64,000 bases of DNA from Xiphias gladius (GCF_016859285.1 NC_053418.1:21070910-21134909); one strand, 5' to 3'. Counted from the first letter of the stretch, positions 13,086 to 43,538 are shown. A program made the numbers and translations. The notes: generated by a model not told the origin, from the sequence alone.

Positions 13086-13888
13086 CATCACTCTCATATC
13101 CGCACTGAGCCCATAACCTGTTATGAGATGTCATTATCAGACATTGGCTAATTTTAAGGGGCTTCAAGCCAAAAAAGATCAGGACCACTGCTAAATATGC
13201 CTCAGAACAAATCAACTTTGCATCTTTTAGTTCTGACAGAATATGACAAAGAAAAATGAAGACTCAATGATAATACAAATGAAATTCTTTTAATGCATAT
13301 TAGCACTTAGTATTTGGATTTACAAATATAAACATAATCACATTCACTTGAGGTGATAGAATACACCACGACCCGAAATACACACAACACCTACTGTATG
13401 GAGTTTTTTTGTTTTTAGATGTATGCAAATGAGTTATTTGCAAAGGTCTTCATTATATAAACCTGTATAGAAAACCAGATATGAGGGGTTGACTGCATTA
13501 GAGAAATCCAATGTCAAGTAAGTTGTAAGTCACAAGTTTCCTGTTACTGTCAAATTCCTGCTACTGGCTTTTGGGTGTTAAACCCACCAATGCTGTGACA
13601 GGCTCAAACAACCCTGATAAATTATTTGCAAGCATTATTTGACCCAGCTCTGTGACACATCAATGTGAAATTACTGAATAAATGAATAAATACAAACTGA
13701 TTTTAAAAAAATAAATAAATTAATGTTGAAACGCTGATGAAAACCCCATTAAACACCAACACTCAACAGTTCATAAAAGTATTAAGGTAACTGAAGACAT
13801 GAGGGTGCAACGGGAATATGAAATTTGTTTACTCTGTTTTATCATTTGTGAAATTTTTGGGAAGTACTCACAATAATTTTGTCAGATA

Positions 13889-13894
13889 TTTATT
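13889..13894 (-). terminator. possible polyadenylation signal AATAAA, kdm2b
   Basis: AATAAA on the minus strand about 510 bases past the kdm2b stop codon. Other AT-rich hexamers lie further on, so the choice is provisional. Confidence 0.4.
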
Positions 13895-14403
13895 ACTGTA
13901 CATACATGTTATTTTTTCTGATACTGATAAATTTCATTGATTTCAAATCCAGATTTTGGCACATAGGAGACACTGTCGTTTGAAGGTAGACTGAGGAAGG
14001 GGACAAATTTCCGTTCACATGCCGGACAGTCTCTCTGTGACATTTAGCTCCTGAGACACTGTAAACTCATGAAATTATGCTTGTATAAAAAAATACTGCC
14101 TTTTCAAATATTTAAAGATTAAAAATAAACAAACCAACCGTCAATTACAAGCACGTCTTTATAAAAGTACAATCTCAAAACAAATACATGCATGGCGTTT
14201 CCTCTTTGTCCGTCTGGTGAATGTTTATCACCTCCCTACATTAGAGTACATCAAAGTTCTCCATCCAGAAATCTGTCTCTCATTTCAAATTTGTTTACCA
14301 TGACACTGACACAGAGACTTATCCTAGAGACCAGTTTAAAAAGAAACAAATGGTTCCATTAAGTGCAAAGACAGTCTTTCAATCATTTGTGTCCTGTTAG
14401 GAA

Positions 14404-23568
<9,165 letters not shown>

Positions 23569-23635
23569 GGTTCCTCTCTCTCATCGTTTGTGAATAGCAG
23601 AGAAAACTAACATGGCTGAACAAGGCTCCTCCAAC

Positions 23636-23682
23636 TCGACTCGGCTCGGATCGGCTCGGCTCGGATCGGATCGGCTCCCCCC
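23636..23682 (+). repeat. short GGCTC/GGATC tandem in the kdm2b 5' region
   Basis: About nine five-base units alternating CTCGG and ATCGG in the probable kdm2b 5' UTR or core promoter, about 70-115 bases upstream of the start codon. The unit contains CpG, and the surrounding 200 bases are GC-rich compared with the flanks, as expected for a promoter island. Confidence 0.55.
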
Positions 23683-23699
23683 CATACCAACGACGCGGG

Positions 23700-25370
23700 C
23701 AGCTGCTAGCGATGTTCACTGTGCTGCGTTCAATAACCATGGTAAACACCAGCGTTCTACTTCCTAAAACCATCCACAGGGTTCAGGCTACAAAATACCA
23801 GTCGACCGTGAAAGCAATAACGGCACTTACACATTTCAAATGTTAAAGGGTATGTGAAACAGTAAGGTAAGATAAATGGTAAGGTGGATATAAAGGTTTC
23901 GGCGCTGTATAGCGTCGCAAGAACCTCGCCATACGTTGCAACGCTTATTGACGTGCGACGTAAATGCAGCATCGACGCAACAGGAAATCAAGATAATCAG
24001 GTAAGACAAGAACGTTCACTCCAACACACGTCCGTGTTTGCTTCTGCTGGCTTTTGTTGGACGTGTGGGTGACGGTACAGGTTAAATTCTTCAAAGGTTA
24101 ATTTGATTTATCTAATAACTTAATCCTCAATGGCTTAGTAGTTTACTAATGGTCTTATACTGAGGCGACACGGTTTTGAATACGTTTACTGGACATTATG
24201 TGTAGCCTGACAGGCATGGTGTCAGTAATGATTATTCATGCTTTCTACAAGTTACAGCTTAACGGCCAAACAGTGCAATGAATTTTGACTGGCAGTCAGT
24301 CACCTGACCTCAGTCCACCTGAGCATGTGTTTTAGGTGGGGTCTAGAGCAAGATCTGACGACGACTGCAGGACATTCAAACACAGCATTTCAGGTGTAGA
24401 GATTTGCCACCAGATGCTGAACATGAGGACCCTGGTTTATTTGTCCAATTCGTTTTAGTCCACTGAAAATAAAAGCGTTTACAATCATTACACTCCCACT
24501 GTTCATCTGATTTGGATACACACCGTCAGAACAAAGCTGAGAGTCAGCACTGTAACCTTGCTTCATTTCAGATCTAATGCACTTGAGTACAGAGGCAACA
24601 CAACAAGAGGTGTGCCACTGGCTTACTCAGGACTGGACCTCGTAATATAATGAGAGTGATTTCATAAACGAATCGTGTGAAAGCCACTGTGTTTATGGTT
24701 TGAAAATGTCGTGCTTTGGCGGCATCTGGTGGTAGTATCAAGAATGAGACTATGGCTTACAGTTCGGGAAAACATCTTGTGCAGTGACACAGTTGTATGA
24801 CAACCATGTCAAGGAAATGTCCATGTAAAGGAGAATTTAAAACATTTATTTCAGGAATTCATATACCTAGTATGAAAAGAGATTTTCTTTTTGGCTATTA
24901 TTTTATTTAATACAGGGTCTGTTGACTAGGTATGCACGCTCTCTTACTGCTGCACTCTGTTGTAAGGGCCCCATTAATTTTTCTGCCTGTGATCCCTTCA
25001 GATTCTGGTGAAACCTGACTAAATCTAGGCTGTGATAGATGGTTTGAGTCCACCAGAGGTACCGTATTACAGGATATGAGGGAGTAGCAGATCTGCAAAG
25101 TTGTTGGTGGCAGTGAGATCAGTGCTCAAAATTAGAATTGGAAACAGTACACAACCAAATTTTAAAAGTTAAATGACTGTTATGGTTAATCTTTGAGGAA
25201 TGTACCAAAGTAGCCTACAAAATGTACTTCTCCTGTGCCTCTGTAGTGAGTGGAGTTTTCCCTAAGGTAATGGGAAACACATGCATGCATCTATGTTTGC
25301 ACACACAGAAAAGCACATATAAAACATAATATATTTTTACTCCGCTTTTCTATATTTTACTTTATTCTCT
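23700..25370. other. gene-free stretch upstream of kdm2b
   Basis: No JmjC or other recognisable exon on either strand. A CpG-containing patch near 23880-24000 is followed by a donor-like CAG/GTAAGA (24000-24006, plus strand), which could be a divergent non-coding first exon. That is weak evidence only. Confidence 0.4.
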
Positions 25371-25379
25371 TTAAAACAA

Positions 25380-26540
25380 TATAAGCATCTCAGACAAAGT
25401 GTTTTATTGGTTTGAATCCTATCTCACTGGGGTTTCCTTCAATGTGTCATGGCAAAGACATATGTCCTTACCTCATCCCCTCCCCACACGGGTGCCCCAA
25501 GGCTCGGTGCTGGGGCCACTTCTCTTTGCAACATACACCCCCTCCTTCGGTCCATGTATCCGCTCACATGGTTTCTCATATCACCGGTAGGCAGACGAAA
25601 CCCAACTATACCTGTCTCGGCACGGATTTAGCTTGTCTACCAGATATATACACATGGATGAAGGAATGCTTCATTTAAACCTTCAACTAAACCTATCTAA
25701 GACTGAACTCTTAGTTATCCCAGCCAACCAATCTCTGCATCACAATATCAACATCAAAATCGCCTCTTCATCTCTTACCCCAACCAAAGCCACAAGAAAC
25801 CTGGGTGTCATGTTTGATGACCAGCTGTCCTTCTCTGACCATGTCGCACCTGTCTCTTGGTCGTGCCGATTTGCACTATAAAACACGAGGAAAATTACCG
25901 ACTCAGTATGCCACCCAACTCTTGGAACAGACCATGGTTATCTCTTGCCTTGACTACTGCAATGCCTTTCTAGCGGGTGTCCTTTCATGCACGGTGAAAC
26001 CCTCACAGATGGTCCAGAACGTGGCAGTACGTCTTGTTTTCGATCAGCCTAAAAGGGCACGTGTCACGCCACCGCTCATCGATCTCCACTGGCTACCCAT
26101 GGCAGCCCAAATCAACATCAAGTCACCAATGCAGAGTGACTTCTGGGTCTGTACCTACCTACTTGAACTCAATCATACAGGCTTATCCTCCTCCTCGGCC
26201 ACTGCGTTCCTCCAGGGAACGTTGTCTGGCATTGCCATCCCTGCACACAAGGCTATCACAGTCAAGACTGTTCTTGTTTGTGGTTCCCTGATGGTGGAAC
26301 AAGCTACCAATTGTTATAAGAGCAGGGGCGTCCCGCTCTATCTTCAAGAATCATTTGAAGACTCATCTCTTCCGAGAGTCCCTCCTTTCCTAACACCTCT
26401 AACACCCCAACATGCCTAACTAGCACTCGCTGTGCACTTTTGGTCACTTCCTCACCTGATCTCCTTTCACTTTGTCTCATTGAACAGATTTAGTGCTTAG
26501 TACTCACTTGAAGTAAATGTAAATGTAATGTAAATCACTA
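25380..26540 (+). mobile_element. 3' fragment of an L2/CR1-type LINE
   Basis: Translated pieces in changing frames give the second half of a non-LTR reverse transcriptase: PQGSVLGPLLF, ADETQLYLS (the catalytic YADD box degraded, with a stop where Tyr belongs), LQLNLSKTELLVI, RNLGVMFDDQLSFSDHV, SCLDYCNAFLAGV and LHWLPMAAQINIKS. This motif order is typical of fish L2-clade elements (Maui-like). The 3' end has repeats of TGTAAATG near 26515-26540. The 5' half including the endonuclease is absent. Several frame changes and stops show it is inactive. Confidence 0.85.
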
Positions 26541-27154
26541 TTGCCATGTAAATAAATCACTCTTTTGTAAGCTTTTTCTACTTGATGGCAATGACAACTA
26601 ACTGAAAGACATCACCAGACTTTACCAGTTAGATTCATGTATAGTTTTAGCTTAATTTCTCTGATTTTTGGTCTGAGCTCAATTTCGCCAGTGTCATTTA
26701 AAAACTGCTGACAGTAAATCCAGGAAACACTGCCACTACAAACACATACAGGCGCTAGCGTGGGCGTCAGTGGACAGCCACTAAAAGTCGCACAAAAGTC
26801 AACTGCATAATTTGGGTTTATGCTGAAGACATTCTATGCGTAAAGGAAAATACCAACCCGCTCCATGACGAACACCGTCTGTCACTGGCAAGGAGGCGAG
26901 CTCCTGCAGCGCCTGCGACGAGCGTTGGATTGTGGGTATCTTGTGTTTCCTGATAGACTCTGACAGGCAGTCAGCTGCTGCAGGAAAGTTTTGGCATAGT
27001 TTTGAGATAGCTTTCTGTGTCTAGCGCTGCTAGGTGTTGCCTCATTGGGACCTCGTTTCTGCGTGCGCATTTCATCGTACTGTAAATCCATCCGGTTTGA
27101 GGCTTTGTAATTGTTTCAACAAATAAAAACGGGTCACTTGGAACAACTTTCGGT

Positions 27155-29068
27155 ATGAGCTTGAACGAGCACTCCTTGCAGGCTCTGTCGTGGAGAAAAC
27201 TTTACTTGAGTCGGGCCAAATTAAAAGCCACCAGTCGCACTTCAGCTCTGTTGTCGGGCTTCGCAATGGTGAGTTTTTGCTTCGACTTCACTGGTTCTTG
27301 TCGCACTGAACCCAACATAGATACACGAATGCACGCTAAATGTAGGCCACCGGCAGGAGCCGCAGATACGTATGTGACGCAGATGATTGTTTTCAAGGGC
27401 TGCGGCGGGTCTGACACCATACAGGCCTAATGACGGCTCCTGTGCGCTAACCATTACTATTGGCGACAGTTTTATTTCCGCAACGACAGTGAACTGAGTA
27501 CGTGACAACGAAAAGGCCACAGTATCCGAGGCAAAACGGCAATCAGCCCGTGTAATCACGCGTGAGATATATCTCTCGGTGCAACGGCGCTACACTAACG
27601 GGCCCAGGGAGATAAGCAGTTTGTGTGAACTTCGGGGGACCCGCCGGTTCGCCCTCAAGTCCGGGTCTCATCTTCCGCCGCAACAAGTAGACCAACAAGT
27701 AGTTTAAAAGCTTAAAATACAAAAAGTTGAAGAGTAAGCTTAGGCCTAAGACTGTTGTCCACAGAAACGTAAAAACAAAAAACAAAAAAAAACACACCAA
27801 TAATTATGATGCCATTACAATAATCAACTAAAAGCCTAGAGGCTAATATCGGGCACAAAGATGTATGAAGTTAAAGATTATTTAAGTTAAAAAAAAATAT
27901 TTGTCTCATGTTGTTTAATATTCAATAAATCAGCATTTTATTGTTACATGTCATTTAGTTAATATACTGTTAATAGCTGCCTCTGATATATGGTGGAGAT
28001 ATCAACAGGAAGGAAGTGAGCCGGGATCAAAATGGCCATAGTTAGGCATTTTTTATTGTACATACAGCACCGAGTGAAGTAAACCTGTACCCTCAAAGGT
28101 TGATCTTGGATCCAATTGTGGAAAGAAGTGCATTATATATAGTCATAGTGCATGTGCTGTGAACACGACAGCCATATTTATTGTGTTACTGATGCTGTCT
28201 AGTTCAAATGGTATAGGGTGGATTATATACAGTGTTATTTATATCCATCTATTAGGTGGAACAGAGTATATTTTCAGTAGTGTATTAGCCCTTGACTTGA
28301 CTTGTTCTAGCCCAGTTTTCAGCCTTTGTACGGACTTATCTGACACTTTGATAATGATAACAGCTTGAATAAGATTTTAATTCCAAAACTTCCTATTTTT
28401 GGAATTGAATGAATGAAACACAAATTTCATAATAACACAGATGAAAGAACCATCAACATTTTCTTTATAAATACACTTATAAACTGTGTTGCAAATACTT
28501 TCCTGTTTGATTTTCACAGGTTGCCATGGTGGAGGTACAGCTGGAGCCGGATCATAAGTATCCCCCAGGGCTGCTCATAGCCTTCAGTGCCTGCACTACG
28601 GTTCTGGTTGCAGTACACCTCTTTGCCCTCATGATCAGCACCTGCATCCTCCCTAATCTTGAAGCTGTCAGCAACGTTCACAACCTCAACTCCGTCAACG
28701 AGTCTCCCCACGAGCGCATGCACCGCCACATAGAACTGGCCTGGGCTTTCTCCACAGTCATCGGCACCCTCCTCTTCCTGACAGAGGTAATGCTCTTGTG
28801 CTGGGTGAAGTTCTTACCCCTCAAAAATAACACAGAAGAAAAGAATGGCACCATAAGTTCCGGTGAGGCTGCAGCCATCGCTTCAACTTGCATCATGGTG
28901 CCATTTGGAATTGTTTTTATTGTGTTTGCCGTCCACTTTTACCGCACACTCGTCAGCCACAAAACGGACCGACAGATCCGAGAGCTGGAGCAGGTCATCC
29001 GGCTCCAGAACCAGCTGGACCACAGGGCTGAGAACGACGACCTGAAGGCAGCTGTTCATTTCCCTTGA
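27155..29068 (+). CDS. orai1: ORAI1 calcium release-activated calcium channel pore subunit
   Basis: Two coding exons, 27155-27268 and 28520-29068, give 220 residues. The protein starts [19 protein letters not shown], which matches human ORAI1 from Met64. The frame is open for 54 bases further upstream to a stop, with no other ATG. Four membrane segments follow: [15 protein letters not shown] (pore helix with selectivity-filter Glu), [40 protein letters not shown] and [17 protein letters not shown]. Known role: a plasma-membrane hexamer gated by STIM1 after ER calcium depletion. The C-terminal STIM-binding helix is [16 protein letters not shown]. The second outer loop has two N-glycosylation sequons (NNT, NGT). 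The first outer loop reads EVQLEPDHK where human has EVQLDADHD. Synteny with kdm2b and setd1b supports ORAI1 over ORAI2 or ORAI3. Confidence 0.95.
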
Positions 29069-31880
29069 TTATAGTCAGTCAGCACACAACAACAGCAGAC
29101 ATTCAGCTGTGCTTTTATTGTGAAATTTCATCTTAAAGCTGTATTTTTAATGTTTATGAACTATATGCTCAGATGCCTTTTTCAAAATTGCAAGTTTCAT
29201 CTGTCAAGCTCTGCAGGTTTCAACTCAGTCCACTTTTGGATAACACATGTTCCCAAACTTCTACACATTATATACAAGGAAAATGGTTTTACTTCTAACT
29301 TGAAAGTATATCATTTGCTCTCAGGCGCTGACATTTCAGTGGCTTGCAGAATGACAAGTCATATCGCATTGTAACATTACACATTTTAAGGCTAAAGTCT
29401 CTAAAGGACTTCACGTTGGCGCTTGAGTGCATTGGAGTGATATGCATTTGTTTAGCTTTTTTATAAAGGTAAATAGGTGGCTACTGGTTTTACAGGACAA
29501 CTGTATTATATAGTAATGAATAATAAGTTTCTGTTTAGATGTAAACAACAATAGAAAAGAGGACTTAATATCAACCACAGTTGTAGAGTCTGGGTCAAAC
29601 TGAAGATCCATATCAGATCCAAACAATAACAGTAAATTGAAAAGTGCCTTTCCTTGTTTGAATGTGACTCAACAAGGCCACAACTTCTTTTCAGTAGTCA
29701 TTTAAATGATGTCTGCAGCAAAGGCTGGTTTTAGTTCAGGTAGAAACTCAAGTGGTGCTGTTCTTTCTGTGGTTTTCTTTCAGTAATTTGCTGGTCTATT
29801 TAAGTTGTCAAACTTCAGAGTTTATTCTGTGCTGCTTATGGAGGTATACTGTAAAACTCGTCACCACTGCAGCATCCACCTTTTGCCTTAATAGCCTTGT
29901 GATTTGATTTGATTTCTGCTGTTCTTACATGTGCCTGGCTTTAAATGAGGCTTTGTAGGGAGCATTACCAAGCCTTTATTGTCAATACAGTTGTTCATAT
30001 TTAAAATGTGAATTGTCAGAATGAAATATCAATAACATTAGAATCACTGACTGCTTTCTTCAAAACCAAAATTATGGAACAAGTTGCATCGTTTTAAAAC
30101 ATTTACTAGTCCTTAGTGCTTTGGTTTGGTGGACAAACATGTCCTTCCTCATTGGACTGAAAGGTTGCTTGAGGGAACGTTTTATTTTGCCCTAGTTACG
30201 GTTGTTTTGGGCTTTGTCAAATCCCTGCCCCTTTCCTTCTCCCTTACGAACATTTTTCAGTCTTCTGAACAATCAAAATTTTATTATTTGCATAACCCTC
30301 ATTTTGAAGCGTGCATAGGAAAATTAAGACTTGTTTAGGTCTTTAATAAAACAAATGGGACAAATTAATGTTAACATCCAACAGTATTTGTGTGCAATCT
30401 GAGGCAACAGGAACCTTTCTTAAAAATAAATGCTGGTCAGTGAATGCTTTTAACCAAAGTGTGTTATTGCAGTGCACATACGGTATTTTTATAGCAAGAG
30501 TTTGTTGGGAATCAAAATTAATATTTAAGAGCAACATTTTGAGCCTGATGGTCTGTGTTTAAGCCTCATTTTTCTTCTTTCAGAGGAGTCATGGTCTTGT
30601 AAAATCAATCTCGGGTAAAAAAAAAAAAAAAAAACGAGAAATTTGTTTGATTTCATGTTGCATTTGCAATTCTAACATATTGTAATCCAAAAATAAGTTA
30701 TTGGTTTCAAAGAAGTATTGTTTAATGTATTATTACAAAGCATGCATGTATTTGAAATGTTGTGTATACATTTTTTTTTTGTACTTTTCATAGTTTACAA
30801 GCTTGAGCATGTTCACACATTGTCTAGATTACAGATTTGTGTGGAATATACTGCAGGGTTCGGTTTTTTTGTCCTGTGGCACATTGTTGAATTGTTTTAC
30901 GTGGGTTTGACCATTTTCTTCACTTTTCTTTTTGTCTTTACTTAAAAATTGGTACAAAACTCAAATGAAGAAATGTGCAAACATTTAGGGCTGGATGGCA
31001 ATTCATTATTATCAGTTATTCTCTCATGTGAAGCTGTCATGATAGAATTTCAGTATCAGTATATCATATCCCTAAATATGTTGAATTAGCAAAATCTTAC
31101 ACAACTTGAGATTTTAAATATTTGAGAATAATTATATTTTGTATTTAGGCCTTTGGTCAACAAACAGTGCAACCATTTTTAATCCATTTGATGAACGTGA
31201 GTTTGCATTTTTATCGTGATTTATTGAATTCTTAACTGAATATTGTGACATACTGTATTATACAAAGGTAGCACTATGGTCGCTATTCCAATATCAGTTT
31301 TGTCTTTTTTTCACCACCCCCTACACATGGTTCATGATGAGTCATGGTAAAGTAATAGTTTCTTTAGACCACAAGCTCCCTAAATTTGCATTGGAATTGT
31401 CCTGACCAGATGATAATATCTCTGGGACACATAGCAGAGAACGAGGAGCCACAAGGAGTTAGTAACATACAGACTGTTTAGTAAAATGATGGTGATTCTT
31501 TAATACTTTTTTTTTTTTTTTTTTTTTTTAAACGGATTTTAAAAAAAGGGGTTTATGCTGGTCAACTGCACACACACTGGGACACTTCTGATAGGAATAT
31601 TCTACATGTGCCTTCTTTAAAAACAGCTCAGTGCAAGTAAGGCATGCTTCGTGGTGGTTTTTGTGGTTTATTTGTTTAACCCAGTGTATGTTACTGTATA
31701 TAGAGAAGTACCACTGTTTGTGTGAATGCACAGCTTCAAAGTGATTTATCAGCAAATATTGTATTTTTAAGTGTAATTTATGTGTGCTGTTAGCAGCTCA
31801 AGAAACTGCAGCTCTTTAATCTGGTAACATACACCAGGACTCTTGTTGCCAGTCTGAATAAAATACATTTGAGATGATTT
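29069..31880 (+). other. long 3' UTR of orai1
   Basis: The first well-placed AATAAA (31857-31862) lies 2.8 kb after the stop codon. The interval is AT-rich with no recognisable exon, consistent with a long UTR. Poly-A (about 30619-30634) and poly-T (about 31508-31529) tracts occur in it. Earlier, weaker signals could give shorter transcripts. Confidence 0.4.
31857..31862 (+). terminator. polyadenylation signal AATAAA, probable orai1 end
   Basis: Canonical hexamer followed within 30 bases by a GT-rich stretch (GATTTGTGAGTGTTATA), the usual downstream element. Confidence 0.45.
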
Positions 31881-32077
31881 GTGAGTGTTATATTTATTTT
31901 TATTTGTTTATTTACATATATTTTTAAAAAATGCCAGTAAAATGAAACAAACATAATCTCATACAAAAATGTATCTTAAACTATGAAGTCAAAAGGAAAA
32001 CCACACAGGAAATGTGTCCGGACATACACTCTGAGTATAGCCTGCACTTGTCAGTCAGCCAGAGTCATGAGGGTGCA

Positions 32078-32506
32078 TTACAACAAGGCACACAAATTCC
32101 ACCACTGTCTGACCTTTTTCGGCACTCTTCTGGCCATTAGTGCTTGTTTTGTTGTGTCTAAATACGTCATCCACATATTCCCTGTATTTGGCAAAGCGTG
32201 CAAGGTACAGCACAGCACTGATTTTCCTTCTGGCTGCTTCACCCTGTCAGAATAGAGTTTTATTCCCTCAAATGCGTGACTTTTCACTGAATTCTGTATT
32301 GTGGTTACACACTAACATGTCTTTTCAAAGGTAATACCAACTATATGTAGGTAATAATACATGGCTCATCCCAATCATGCCCACTGGAGTTGGTTTGTCT
32401 GGACACCTGAATAGATTTGACAGCTTTCCGGCCTCATTAAATCGGAGTTTGTCTGCTTTGCACCCAACAAGCATGATGGGCATCCCATCCCAGAAATGTT
32501 GTACCA
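32078..32506 (-). pseudogene. rhof: decayed rhof (Rho GTPase, Rif) remnant
   Basis: Two exon-like pieces. The first (about 32398-32506, after a TTTTAG acceptor) reads VQHFWDGMPIMLVGCKAD, aligning with the Rho G4 region (human RHOF THFCRGIPMVLIGCKTD). The second (32078-32243, after an ACAG acceptor) reads KISAVLYLARFAKYREYVD then DVFR in one frame, aligning with IRAALYLECSAKFRENVED. It then continues in another frame as TTKQALMARRVPKKV to a stop after CALL, a CAAX-like end (human CLLL). The frame change, loss of the G5 motif (ECSAK to ARFAK) and absence of a convincing P-loop exon mark it as broken. In human, RHOF lies next to SETD1B in this orientation. Possible further relics upstream (near 32945-32975 and 33120-33155) are too weak to claim. 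Confidence 0.75.
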
Positions 32507-34300
32507 CTAAAATATAATGAACGTACTTATATTGTGGTATTTGGGAGTACTAATTGCAAAATGATTATAATGCATAGGTCGAGATGGGAGGTCCCCTCTG
32601 TCACATTTTAAAAAAACGTGTCTTTAATTAATGATTTGGAGTAAGTGGTTAAAGTGAATTTACACCAACCCTGATATTAGCAAGTAAAGACACATAGATA
32701 CTTTTATAAAGACATTATCAGATCTTGAAGGGCACATGACCTTATAGCAGATCAGCACCACGTTGACATTTTGGTAGGAGAGAGGTCACAAGCGATCATG
32801 GTCCTCTTGACCTGGTATTGAAGACATCATATAACTTCATATACCATCATGTTTTGAAAATTCAGTGCCTCATAATAAAGCAAAAATAAAACTAAAATTA
32901 TACATTTAAAGAATAAATTATAAATAGTGAAATTTTGCAACCTTCTCAGGTGATTCTCACCTACATAAGCGTAGTATTCTGACTGTTGGGAGTAAAGACA
33001 AAAAGGACAGGTGATTGTGTTTCTGTTATCCTGTTGAGGAATGACACAGCACGCCTTCCACAGACGTGGGCTACCTGTTTGACAGTGTGATTTCAAAAGT
33101 GTGAGTAAGGAATGAGACCTTACCTGCAGTGTCTTAGCGAGATGTGGCCGAAACTGCTGCCCTCTGTACCTCATATTTACAACACTTATGTCAAACGCAG
33201 ATCGGACATATTCATGAAAGAAAATTATCTTTAGTCTCTTAATACTTAACTGCCAATTATTAAATGAATAATAAACACTTTATTATGTGAAGTTTTTACA
33301 TAATAATAGCTTTCTTCAGCATTTGTTCAGCCACCGACGTGAAAATACAGATCCAGTGACAATAGCCAAGTACAGCTGAGCCTCAGTGTAAGTCTGTCAC
33401 CTCTGGAAAGACTCCTTTAGTGTAAACTGTGAGTAGCGTTGTTAACCCACAACCCCTGTCTCCAGCACTAAAAACCTTTCATTCTTCTTGCTGGCTGGTG
33501 TTTCCTTTGCTTGCTCCTGATCCTTTCTGGGTCGTGTTTTGTGGAAAGACAGATGGGGAAGGACGCTACCAGTGAACTGCTGGTCCCAGCAGTGTATATA
33601 CTGTGGAAATAGCCCAGAGGTAAACAGAAACTGTGACTGCAGTAGAAACCATGTAGGGAGGCTGAATCACTTACAAGTCATTTGTACGCCATCCTGGAGG
33701 CAGAGGTATGAACAGATGTAACGGTTCGGAAGTGCTTTCTGGGACATTCACGCTTTGAAACACACCTACTTATAGTCCTTCTCGCAATGGACTACTCCAC
33801 TTTCTGTGAATATCTCAAGTATATAAACAGCCTCAAAGGAACTTGCATCAGCTACAATACTGTATTGAATGTTTCATCAATAAATCTATAGCTCTTTACG
33901 TATTATCTATAATTGATTTTTATTATTATACATAAAAACATTCTCATACTATGCAATAATATGTTGCTATTTTTTTGTATACGCAGATGTGTTAAAGTTT
34001 TATTCGGGTGTTAGAAGCTAGAAATAAACATGTAAAAGATCAGTGTCGCAACATTTTATTTCCTTCCTTCATTCAAAATGCTAGGGCTGTTCTTTTTTAA
34101 AGGATATATTTTATTTGTTTTGTAAGGGACCATATATGAATGTTGCCTTTCAGTATATTGTACCGGAGTTGCAGTCTGTAGTCATGGCTTAAAAACTGCA
34201 TATATAATACTGTGCTCACTGATTTTCTACTTTACATTTTTATTTATTAGACACCAACGACATTTTTCGATTTTTATTGTGAATTGAAAGTTCACACCTG
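32507..34300. other. intergenic, rhof remnant to setd1b
   Basis: AT-rich with no intact gene. MORN3 and TMEM120B, expected between ORAI1 and RHOF in the human order, are seen neither here nor at 31880-32078. Confidence 0.45.
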
Positions 34301-34384
34301 TCACCTGTTACCTCACCCTCGTCCGACTTTTTGTGCTCTTCCGCCTCGCCGGAGGATCTATATTTCATCCCTGTCTTTCGGCGG

Positions 34385-34476
34385 ATGGATCCGTCGTCTG
34401 ACCTGGGCGACGACGCTGAAAACCACCGCAGCCTTTCCACAATGTTGCTCCATCAAAGGATGAAACTTTGGTACAG
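34385..34476 (+). other. candidate setd1b 5' leader exon with upstream ORF
   Basis: An ATG at 34385 opens a frame to a good donor (TACAG/GTACGC) at 34476. Spliced to the acceptor before 34687, it would give a 32-codon upstream ORF whose TGA ends 8 bases before the main ATG. The exon is inferred from splice sites alone. Confidence 0.35.
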
Positions 34477-34701
34477 GTACGCGAAGCAGACGCGTTTGGT
34501 CAGACTTCACTCGGTGTGTTTGGACAGGCGTCCCTGTACGTCCTGTCATCTTTTTCGAGAGGGACAACGTTGCAGGTGATGCCCTCCATCACCTGTTGGG
34601 GCGTGTTAACCTCCAGCGGAGGACTAATGTCAGCGTTGCCCTGCTACAGAATGACAGCATACGGTGTTTATTTTCGGTGTTTCCAGGTTTTGACGAATGT
34701 A

Positions 34702-43188
<8,487 letters not shown>

Positions 43189-43532
43189 TCACTGATGAAG
43201 TGTCCTGATTATGTCATGAGCCAAATTTGCCTGAGGAACTGTACAATATAAATACAGACACTGGATATGTGTCCAAAAAGCCCTGTTAGTACTATTCAAA
43301 ACTGTACAGTGAATACCTGAGTGGAGGCCATATGTGAACACAGAAAAGCCCTTCAACATGCTGGAGAAGATATGAATGAAAAGTTTTGGTGCTACTTGTT
43401 GAATAATGAACAGCACTTAAGACAGGAGTGGGATTAAGCACCTGGAACTTTGATTTTTATCAACAGAAGTCTGACATGGAATGATGAGCACTAGTTACCA
43501 CAGTTAAAACAACATTTCTGGGAAAAAACTAT

Positions 43533-43538
43533 AATAAA
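43533..43538 (+). terminator. polyadenylation signal AATAAA, setd1b
   Basis: Canonical hexamer about 345 bases after the stop codon. Further hexamers occur near 43858-43870. The gene ends tail-to-tail with hpd. Confidence 0.5.

Noticed and set aside
26882-27091. Minus-strand basic ORF just upstream of orai1
   Set aside because: Lies in the GC-rich orai1 promoter region and has no similarity or splice partner.
32827-33174. Further rhof exons (SEYYAYVGENH, HLAKTLQ)
   Set aside because: Resemblance to Rho switch I and the P-loop is too short and lacks key residues, so the pseudogene was not extended.
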